This document shows, one piece after another, positions 35,520-40,603 of a stretch of DNA of 40,603 nt. The notes below the pieces were generated by a model, which was not told the DNA's origin, ran no database searches, and worked only from the letters and a program-made list of their open reading frames with translations. Within the stretch, counting starts at the first letter, position 1, and the number at the start of each line of letters is the position of its first letter. The position numbers and the translations under genes were made by a program. This stretch comes from Caulobacteraceae bacterium (lineage in GTDB: Bacteria; Pseudomonadota; Alphaproteobacteria; Caulobacterales; Caulobacteraceae). The stretch spans positions 1 through 40,603 of the forward strand of contig JAQGIW010000272.1 in assembly GCA_028290905.1 (NCBI GenBank), written 5' to 3'.

Positions 35520-35873
35520 TCAGGTCTCAGTGGAATCGGCCAGGGTCCAATGGGCGATCGCGCTGACGAGGAACGCAACGATGCCGGCCAACCAGATGTC
35601 AAACTGATCGTCGTCCAGTTCCGTCTTCAGCAGGTGTCCCGCCACCATTCCCCAGGGGACAGAGACCAGGATGCTCAAGACGACATTCACCCGCGGAATT
35701 ATATAAAGACCTGCATAGGAGAGGAACACGATCGCCCCGACGACGGCGCCGACGGCCGGATGGACGTTCTCCCAGAGTGGGTTACCGATCAGCCACGCCA
35801 GCACGCCGCCTTCGATCATGATCAGAAAAGAGCCGGGGTGGGAAGGTCTGAGGACTTCGCCGACGTCTGCCAT
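35520..35873 (-). CDS. Small integral membrane protein, unknown function
   Basis: The 117-residue product has three to four hydrophobic helices (FLIMIEGGVLAWLIG, AVGAVVGAIVFLSYAGLYII, VVLSILVSVPWGMVAGHLL, IWLAGIVAFLVSAIAHW). I do not recognise the family. AAGGAACAGCCCC lies before its ATG. It converges with the TPR gene, with six bases between the stops. Codon use fits its neighbours, and the hydrophobic pattern supports a real gene. Confidence 0.65.
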   Translation of the reverse strand: MADVGEVLRPSHPGSFLIMIEGGVLAWLIGNPLWENVHPAVGAVVGAIVFLSYAGLYIIPRVNVVLSILVSVPWGMVAGHLLKTELDDDQFDIWLAGIVAFLVSAIAHWTLADSTET

Positions 35874-36103
35874 GGGGCTGTTCCTTCTGTTCGACTACAG
35901 AGGATTTGATTAAACTGCTGCTAGCTTTGTAAAATGTTCGTCTCCACGTTATCGACTGTAGAAACCAGCGGCGCCATGCAGTCAATAGGCTAGAGGTTGT
36001 CCCTGACGTTCTCAAGCGCCAGTGCCGGTCGGCAGGCGTCGGCGCGGCGAAATCTGATCTCGCGATCCCAAGGCGCGGCGAATAGGGGTATGCCCGCGAG
36101 CCG

Positions 36104-36187
36104 GTGCGCGTTCCCGAAAAGTGGGAACCGGTTTTCGGATCGAGGAACAGGAGCCGCGATCTGATTCCATCAGATCGCAACGCGCGC
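36104..36187. repeat. Dispersed intergenic repeat, family B
   Basis: The left part is GCGTTCCCGAAAAGTGGGAA with CCGGTTTTCGG (a hairpin with GAAAA/TTTTC arms). The right part is GCGATCTGATTCCATCAGATC, a palindrome. The same two modules in the same order form the repeat at 39316-39414. Confidence 0.75.
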
Positions 36188-36271
36188 TAATCGATCGACA
36201 ACCCGAGCCCCTCCTTGAGCCGCGCCCTGGGCAGGAAAATCGCCGCCAGGGCGATGTTTTGCCTCGATCAG

Positions 36272-36453
36272 GCCCGCCCGGTCGGCGGTGACGGGCGCGG
36301 CCGTTGGGTCGGCCCGTTCATCGGTCATGACGCCCCGACCGGCATGCCTTCGAGCTGACTGCCATGGAGCTCTTCGAGTTCGAGGACGGCCGCATCAGCC
36401 GGCGCTGGGGCGTCCGCGATTCCGCCAGTCAGGCCCGCCAGATCGGTCTTTAG
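36272..36453 (+). pseudogene. Frameshifted remnant of a SnoaL-like polyketide/ester cyclase
   Basis: One frame reads RGRWVGPFIGHDAPTGMP up to 36348, then a TGA. Shifting by one base at about 36348 continues FELTAMELFEFEDGRISRRW with GVRDSASQARQIGL and a TAG at 36451. Together they match the C-terminal half of SnoaL-like proteins (G-F-GH-PTG, then ELFEFEDGRI-W-D). The N-terminal half is missing and the frame is broken, so the gene is dead. Confidence 0.65.
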
Positions 36454-36484
36454 TCGGGGCTCGCGGCGGAAACGGACCCGTTCT

Positions 36485-36505
36485 GGCAGCATCGCTGCCG
36501 TTTTT
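36485..36505 (+). terminator. Rho-independent terminator
   Basis: GGCAGC-ATC-GCTGCC (36485-36499) is a perfect six-base-pair stem, followed by G and five T. It lies after the SnoaL-like remnant and probably ended that gene's transcript. Confidence 0.55.
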
Positions 36506-36596
36506 GCGAGCGCCCTGAAACAAGCTCTACGCGATCGATCCAGTACAGGGCGACTTTAGAGTTCCACCGGGCGTCGTGCTGTACTAGGCTTCGACG

Positions 36597-37817
36597 ATGA
36601 ACTGCACCGCGGACGCCGACGGTTACGAGGCGGTGGCGACCGTTCAGGCCATCGCCGCGCTGCCGACCATCCTCGATGTCGTCTGCCGCACCACGGGGAT
36701 GGGCTTCGCGGCGGTGGCCCGGGTGACCGACACCCGCTGGATCGCCTGCGGCGTGCGCGACACCATCGACTTCGGCCTGAAGCCGGGCGGCGAACTTCAG
36801 CTCGCCACCACCCTCTGCGATGAGATCCGCCAGAGCGGCGAGGCCGTCGTCATCGACGACGTCTCTGAGAACCCGGCCTATTGCGGTCATCCGACGCCGG
36901 CCCTCTACGGGTTTCAGAGCTACATCTCGATGCCCATCGTCCTGCGGGACGGACGCTTCTTCGGCACCCTCTGCGCCATCGATCCCCGGCCGCACCGGGT
37001 GAACACGCCGGAGATCGTCGGCATGTTCCGGCTGTTCGCCGAGCTGATCGCCTTCCACCTGGACGCGCACGATTACCTGTCCGCGACCAGCGCCAACCTG
37101 CGGAACGAGCGCCGCACGTCGCAGTTGCGCGACCAGTTCATCGCCGTCCTCGGCCACGACCTCCGCAATCCGCTGGCGGCGATCGACGCCGGCGCGCGGC
37201 TGCTCGCCAAGCGCGACCTGGACGACCCGTCGAAGCGCATCGTCGGCGAGATGCAGTCCAGCGTGGGGCGCATGGCGCGGCTGATCGACAACGTGCTGGA
37301 TTTCGCGCGCGGCCGCCTGGGCGGAGGCGTCGCGGTGACGCGCCGCGCCGCGCCGCTCGAACCGGCTCTGCGCCATGTCGTGGCCGAGATGCGCGCCAGC
37401 CATCCGGGGCGGGCGATAGACGAGGTCTATGCGCTCCAGGGCCCCGTGGACTGCGACCCGGACCGGGTCGCGCAGCTCCTGTCCAACCTCCTCGGCAATG
37501 CCGTGACCCATGGCGCCGCCGACCGTCCCATCGAGGTGCGCGCCCGCTCTTCCGCCGGCGCCCTCGAACTCGAGGTCGTCAACGGCGGCGATCCGATCCC
37601 CGCCGAGGCCATGCGCAGGCTGTTCGAGCCCTTCGAGCGGGGCGCCGTGCGTCCCGACGCCGAGGGACTGGGGCTGGGACTCTACATCGCCCGTGAGATC
37701 GCCCGGGCCCACGGCGGAACCCTGGAGGCGCGGTCGACGCCGCGCGAGACGGCGTTCACCTTCAGCATTCCCCTGAAGGACGAGGCCGAGAGATGTTTGA
37801 CAACGTCAACTAACTAG
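36597..37817 (+). CDS. GAF-domain sensor histidine kinase
   Basis: The 406-residue product has no membrane helix, so it is a cytosolic sensor. Residues 10-160 form a GAF domain (ALPTILDVVCRTTGMGFAAV, VIDDVSENPAYCGHP, YISMPIVLRDGRFFGTLCAI). The H-box holds His187 (VLGHDLRNPL), the N-box is LLSNLLGNAVTHG, and the G-boxes include EGLGLGLYIAREIARAHGG. All catalytic boxes are intact. No response regulator is adjacent, so it is an orphan kinase. GAF ligand unknown. Its 3' end contains the palindrome at 37797-37809. Confidence 0.92.
   Translation: MNCTADADGYEAVATVQAIAALPTILDVVCRTTGMGFAAVARVTDTRWIACGVRDTIDFGLKPGGELQLATTLCDEIRQSGEAVVIDDVSENPAYCGHPTPALYGFQSYISMPIVLRDGRFFGTLCAIDPRPHRVNTPEIVGMFRLFAELIAFHLDAHDYLSATSANLRNERRTSQLRDQFIAVLGHDLRNPLAAIDAGARLLAKRDLDDPSKRIVGEMQSSVGRMARLIDNVLDFARGRLGGGVAVTRRAAPLEPALRHVVAEMRASHPGRAIDEVYALQGPVDCDPDRVAQLLSNLLGNAVTHGAADRPIEVRARSSAGALELEVVNGGDPIPAEAMRRLFEPFERGAVRPDAEGLGLGLYIAREIARAHGGTLEARSTPRETAFTFSIPLKDEAERCLTTSTN
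37797..37809. promoter_or_regulatory. Palindrome TTGAC-AAC-GTCAA, candidate MarR operator
   Basis: A perfect 13-base inverted repeat at the very end of the kinase gene, 23 bases before the MarR-GNAT start. Its size and position suit MarR-family autoregulation. Confidence 0.4.
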
Positions 37818-37832
37818 GCCATCCATCGTCTG

Positions 37833-38786
37833 ATGGACGACGCCCTTTCCGCGGTTCGCGCCTTCAACCGCTTCTACACCCTCTTCGTCGGCGCCCTCGA
37901 TCCGGACTTCCTCGGAACCAACCTCTCCCTCCCCGAGGCGCGCGTCCTCTTCGAGATCGCCCAGGCAAGCGGGTCGGAGGAGGGCTTCGGGGCGGCCCGG
38001 CAGCCGGTCGCGACGGACATCCAGGCCGCCCTGGACATGGACGCCGGCTACGTGAGTCGTGTCCTCGCCCGCTTCCAGACCCGCGGCTGGATCACCCGCG
38101 CCCGCGTGTCGGGCGATGGGCGCCGCCGATCCATCGCCCTGACGTCCGCGGGCCGCGCCGCCTTCGAGCTTCTGGACGAGCGCCAGCGCGCCAAGGTCGA
38201 GGCCGTGCTGGCCCGTCTCACACCCTCGCAGCGGTCCGACCTGGTGGCCTCCCTCAGGACGGCCCGCAACCTGCTCCAGCAGCCCGCGCAATGGACCGTC
38301 TCCCTGCGCACCTTCCGCCCGGGCGACATGGGCCTGATCGCCGCGCGCCAGTCGATCCTCTACCGCGAGACCTACGGCTGGGGCTCGGGGATCGAGGTCA
38401 ACATCGGCGAGGTCACAGCCGCCTTCCTGCGCGACTTCAAGCCCGACCGCGAGCAGTGCTGGGTGGCCGAGATCGACGGCGTCCTGGCCGGCTCGATCTT
38501 CCTCACCGACGACGGCGGCGGCCTCTCCCGCCTGCGCCTGCTCTACGTCGAGCCCTTTGCCCGCGGCCTCGGCATCGGCGACACCCTGGTCGCCACCTGC
38601 GTCGATTTCGCCCGCCAGGTCGGCTACGACGCCGTCTGGCTGTGGACCCATACCATCCTGGAAAGCGCCCGCCGCATCTACGCCGCCCATGGTTTCACGA
38701 TCACCGACGTTCACATGCACGAAGAGTTCGGCGAGCCGGTGCAGGGCGAGAACTGGCGCCTGGACTTCGCGGCCGAGACAGCCTGA
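37833..38786 (+). CDS. MarR-type regulator fused to GNAT acetyltransferase
   Basis: The 317-residue product has two domains. Residues 1-150 form a MarR winged helix (LSLPEARVLFEIAQ, DIQAALDMDAGYVSRVLARF, wing VSGDGRRRSIALT). Residues 157-310 form a GNAT fold, with the acetyl-CoA loop ARGLGIGDTLV (243-253) and ESARRIYAAHGF near the end. Such fusions are common in bacteria; the acetyl acceptor is usually unknown. It starts 15 bases after the kinase stop and may be co-transcribed with it or driven from the palindrome at 37797. Confidence 0.92.
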   Translation: MDDALSAVRAFNRFYTLFVGALDPDFLGTNLSLPEARVLFEIAQASGSEEGFGAARQPVATDIQAALDMDAGYVSRVLARFQTRGWITRARVSGDGRRRSIALTSAGRAAFELLDERQRAKVEAVLARLTPSQRSDLVASLRTARNLLQQPAQWTVSLRTFRPGDMGLIAARQSILYRETYGWGSGIEVNIGEVTAAFLRDFKPDREQCWVAEIDGVLAGSIFLTDDGGGLSRLRLLYVEPFARGLGIGDTLVATCVDFARQVGYDAVWLWTHTILESARRIYAAHGFTITDVHMHEEFGEPVQGENWRLDFAAETA

Positions 38787-38877
38787 GCCATCGCCGCGGC
38801 GCCCGGCGACGGCCTTCATTGACCCCCGATGGAATGGTGCTAGCCTCGCCGTGGGAGACGCTCCGGAGGGTGACGTC

Positions 38878-39414
38878 ATGAAGATCAAGTCCCTGGGTCA
38901 CGTCGTGCTGCGGGTGACCGACTGCGCGCGCGCCGAACGGTTCTACAACGGCGTGCTCGGCCTCCCCATCTGCGCGCGCTTCGATGAGAACGGGATGAGG
39001 ATGACCTTCTTCAGCCTTGGAAATCATCATGATTTCGCCGTCGTGGAAGTCAGCGGGGAGGGCAGCAGCGACAGCGAATCCGCCGTCGGGCTGTACCATG
39101 TGGCGTTCAAGATCGGCGACGACATCGAGGACCTGCGCGAGGCCAAGGCGAAGCTCGAGGCCGCCGGCGTCACGCCCACCCCCATCGACCACGAGGTGAC
39201 CAAGTCGCTCTATTTCTCCGACCCGGACGGCAATGGCCTGGAACTCTATGTGGACGCCTCCGACTCCTGGCGCCGCGACCCCAGCGCGTCGCCCAGCTCG
39301 CCCCCCTGGAGCTGTAGAGCGCATTCCGAAGAGCGGGAGCCGGCTTTCGGATTAAACGCACGTCAAAACAAAAACCTGGAGCACCAATCTGATTCCATCA
39401 GATCGGTGCTCTAG
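38878..39414 (+). CDS. VOC (glyoxalase-like) protein with repeat-derived C-terminal tail
   Basis: The 178-residue frame starts MKIKSLGHVVLRVTDCARAE and holds a complete VOC domain: FYNGVLGLPICARFDENGMR, LYHVAFKIGDDIEDLREAKA, KSLYFSDPDGNGLELYVD. Possible metal ligands are His8, His74-region residues and Glu in GLELYVD. The family normally ends near residue 130-145. Here the frame continues from about 39316 through a family B repeat (SCRAHSEEREPAFGLNARQ) to a stop inside that repeat. In another frame CTGGAGCTGTAG would stop at 39315, so a small indel probably removed the native end. GGAGGGTGACGTC precedes the ATG. Confidence 0.85.
   Translation: MKIKSLGHVVLRVTDCARAERFYNGVLGLPICARFDENGMRMTFFSLGNHHDFAVVEVSGEGSSDSESAVGLYHVAFKIGDDIEDLREAKAKLEAAGVTPTPIDHEVTKSLYFSDPDGNGLELYVDASDSWRRDPSASPSSPPWSCRAHSEEREPAFGLNARQNKNLEHQSDSIRSVL
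39316..39414. repeat. Dispersed intergenic repeat, family B
   Basis: It begins GAGCGCATTCCGAAGAGCGG and GAGCCGGCTTTCGG, then has an A-rich spacer (CAAAACAAAAACC) and ends with the palindrome ATCTGATTCCATCAGAT flanked by GAGCACCA and GGTGCTC. It shares both modules with 36104-36187. Confidence 0.75.
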
Positions 39415-39458
39415 CCGCGCGCCAGCCCGCCAGCGTCGCGTCGGGTTCGTGGCCCCGC

Positions 39459-39499
39459 TTGACTCCCGTGGGTCCTCGGCATGAGAACAAACAGAGAAC
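39459..39499 (+). promoter_or_regulatory. lexA box: Promoter with LexA (SOS) box
   Basis: GAAC-AAACAGA-GAAC at 39485-39499 matches the alphaproteobacterial LexA site GAAC-N7-GAAC (GTTC-N7-GTTC on the other strand) exactly. TTGACT at 39459-39464 gives a -35, and a -10 near 39482-39487 would overlap the box, the normal place for repression. The box lies upstream of the small gene at 39523. Confidence 0.75.
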
Positions 39500-39522
39500 A
39501 TTTCACCCCGAGGCTTCCCATC

Positions 39523-39741
39523 GTGCTCACCCGCCGGATCGACCAGGCTCTCGAGGCGCTCATCCTTTGCCGGGAGCGCCTGCCGTTCCTGCGCGACCTC
39601 TACCGGCCGGGAAGCCCCGAACGCCGCGCCCTCGACGCCGTACTGGAGGACCTGCGCCGGGCCGACCACGCGATGACCCATCGCTGCGAGCCCCCGACGG
39701 CCTGCCCCTGCGCCGCTCCGGGCGCCCGCCCCGGCCCGTGA
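39523..39741 (+). CDS. Small helical protein, likely SOS-regulated, unknown function
   Basis: A 72-residue product is read from GTG at 39523 (VLTRRIDQALEALILCRERL), with GAGG nine bases upstream. An ATG at 39481 would add 14 residues, but that ATG lies inside the promoter and LexA box, so it is unlikely to be used. The chain is helical and amphipathic up to residue 52 (ERRALDAVLEDLRRADHAM), then ends in a Cys/Pro-rich tail (HRCEPPTACPCAAPG) with three Cys. I recognise no family. It resembles neither known Caulobacter SOS division inhibitor (SidA and DidA are membrane proteins). The next gene starts 16 bases after its stop. Confidence 0.6.
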   Translation: MLTRRIDQALEALILCRERLPFLRDLYRPGSPERRALDAVLEDLRRADHAMTHRCEPPTACPCAAPGARPGP

Positions 39742-39757
39742 GCGGAGGAGAGGAGGC

Positions 39758-40327
39758 GTGGACGTGGGCTTCGACGGCCTGGCGAAGGGTTGGACGGTGC
39801 GGGGCGGCGTGGTTTCGCCGGGCGAGCGGGTGGCCGACTACGCGGCCCGCGAGCAGGGCGTGCAGGGCGTCTGCCGCGGCCGCGGCTGCTCGCGCCGCCT
39901 CGACCTGGAGCCGAAGGCGCTCGGCGCCGTCGGCCTGGGCCTGCTCTCCATGACGGTGGTGAAGAAGATGTGGCAGTGCCAGCGCCCGGACGGCTGCCGC
40001 CTCGACTACCACGACACCGCCCCCGAGGCGCCCCTGCGCCTCTCCCAGTTCGTCGGCCGCGCCAATGTGCGCCTGCGCCTGCGCTGCGGCGGCCAGGGCT
40101 GCAAATTCCACCGCGTCTGGCGCGTCGAGGAGATGATCGCCGGCCTGAAGAAGCGCGGGCAGGGGAGCGAGGCCACCCAGGTCGACAAGCTGGGGGGCAT
40201 GATGACCAGCCCATGCCCCCTGTGCAAAGAGGCCGGCTGGACGGCCGAGGTCCTGTGGGTGGATACCGGCTCGATGGGCTGGAAGGTCAACGGCGAGCGC
40301 TCGTTCGACCGGTTGGCAAGCGGCTGA
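39758..40327 (+). CDS. Putative zinc-binding protein with four Cys-pair motifs
   Basis: The 189-residue product starts at GTG 39758, with GGAGGAGAGGAGG upstream. Cys pairs occur at regular spacing: CRGRGC (39-44), CQRPDGC (74-80), CGGQGC (109-114) and CPLC (152-155), with nearby His and Tyr. Two to four zinc-ribbon-like knuckles are likely. ATQVDKLGGMMT lies between. I recognise no named family. It sits 16 bases after the small SOS-type gene and probably shares its LexA-controlled promoter. A DNA- or RNA-binding role is only suggested by the zinc-ribbon pattern. Confidence 0.72.
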   Translation: MDVGFDGLAKGWTVRGGVVSPGERVADYAAREQGVQGVCRGRGCSRRLDLEPKALGAVGLGLLSMTVVKKMWQCQRPDGCRLDYHDTAPEAPLRLSQFVGRANVRLRLRCGGQGCKFHRVWRVEEMIAGLKKRGQGSEATQVDKLGGMMTSPCPLCKEAGWTAEVLWVDTGSMGWKVNGERSFDRLASG

Positions 40328-40603
40328 GCGATCCCTTGGGGGGCTCGCTTGCCGAACCACCCCATCCGCCCATCCCCGCGGAAGTGGGAACCCAGTGGTG
40401 TCCAGGAATACGCACCTGCCCGAAACGGTGAGCACGAGACAATCGCCAGGCTGGAAAACGCTGGGTCCCCGCTTTTCAGGCTGTGTGAAAAGTCGGAGTT
40501 GTCACATTTCAACGCAATAATATTCTGCAGTTGCCGTGAGACCGGAAAATCGTTTCGCAAGGCGCGCGTGCGCGGCGCGTAGGAGATGAAAAATTGCGCG
40601 GGA
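40328..40603. other. Terminal intergenic region with repeat words and a possible promoter
   Basis: No gene is supported. CCCCGCGGAAGTGGGAACCCA (40374-40394) resembles a common dispersed repeat word; an open frame across it is an artefact of that. An A/T-rich patch at 40499-40526 has TTGTCA, 16 bases, then TATTCT, a weak promoter pointing right. ATG at 40587 with GGAG directly before it could open a gene beyond the window. Confidence 0.4.

Larger units (their letters stand above)
35874..36596. other. 723-bp decayed region: repeat, gene remnants, terminator
   Basis: No intact gene is seen. The left 230 bases hold the promoter side of the small membrane protein gene and otherwise nothing recognised. 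Then follow a family B repeat (36104-36187), a possible minus-strand fragment ending at 36187, a frameshifted SnoaL-like remnant (36272-36453), a terminator (36485-36505) and an inverted repeat AGTACAG/CTGTACT (36542-36585) before the kinase gene. Confidence 0.6.

Noticed and set aside
35782-36180. 132-codon minus-strand open frame beginning inside the family B repeat
   Set aside because: Its first 40 residues are just the translated repeat, the rest overlaps the small membrane protein gene in another frame, and no family is recognised.
39481-39522. ATG at 39481 as start of the small SOS-type gene
   Set aside because: It lies inside the promoter and LexA box, so a transcript starting near 39493 could not contain it; GTG at 39523 is preferred.
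40349-40582. 77-codon open frame near the right edge
   Set aside because: It starts in a dispersed repeat word, has no ribosome binding site and no recognisable domain.

Overview
The window is GC-rich alphaproteobacterial DNA, most likely from the order Caulobacterales (a Caulobacter/Phenylobacterium-like organism). The reasons are the S10-spc-alpha ribosomal gene order with adk between secY and rpsM and no rpmJ, RpoA beginning [15 protein letters not shown] from a GTG, promoters of the TTGACG-(N10-14)-GCTANAWC type, a LexA box of the GAAC-N7-GAAC type, and several dispersed palindromic intergenic repeats. The genus is inference; no rRNA or tRNA gene is present to settle it.

Left part (1-15122): a truncated TonB-like gene points left, then a 446-bp leader region precedes one long rightward run of translation genes: rpsJ, rplC, D, W, B, rpsS, rplV, rpsC, rplP, rpmC, rpsQ, rplN, X, E, rpsN, H, rplF, R, rpsE, rpmD, rplO, secY, adk, rpsM, K, rpoA, rplQ. 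Most neighbours overlap or nearly touch. The run is broken by a hairpin-rich repeat between rpmD and rplO, by an inverted repeat between secY and adk, and by a clear promoter followed by a terminator-like hairpin before rpsM. A similar promoter-hairpin-gene layout lies before rpsJ. No tuf/fusA genes precede rpsJ here.

Middle part (15123-25249): accessory genes. After a glutathione transferase comes a tightly coupled rightward operon of three tandem PhnB-like VOC proteins, an ArsR regulator, an AHSA1/SRPBCC protein and a Tet-family MFS pump. Then follow an HtrA/DegP-like periplasmic protease, a secreted DUF2846 protein on the minus strand, a cytochrome b561, a DUF1993 protein, a remnant of a SnoaL/DUF4440 gene and a 14-helix MFS exporter.

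Aromatic catabolism block (25369-30614): a Rieske ring-hydroxylating dioxygenase (alpha and beta), a BphB-like dihydrodiol dehydrogenase, a BphC-like extradiol dioxygenase with its metal ligands, a DUF5996 protein coupled to it by an ATGA overlap, and a BphK-like glutathione transferase. Together these would oxidise an aromatic ring to a diol and cleave it. The ferredoxin, the ferredoxin reductase and the meta-cleavage hydrolase are not in the window.

Right part (30621-40603): a PadR regulator with two near-identical operators and two membrane proteins (one DUF4386), an FMN reductase, a membrane-anchored TPR protein, a small membrane protein, a 723-bp decayed region with a frameshifted SnoaL remnant and repeats, a GAF-histidine kinase, a MarR-GNAT fusion with a palindrome just upstream, a VOC gene that reads through a repeat element, and finally a likely SOS-controlled pair: a small helical protein and a four-cysteine-pair putative zinc protein behind a LexA box.
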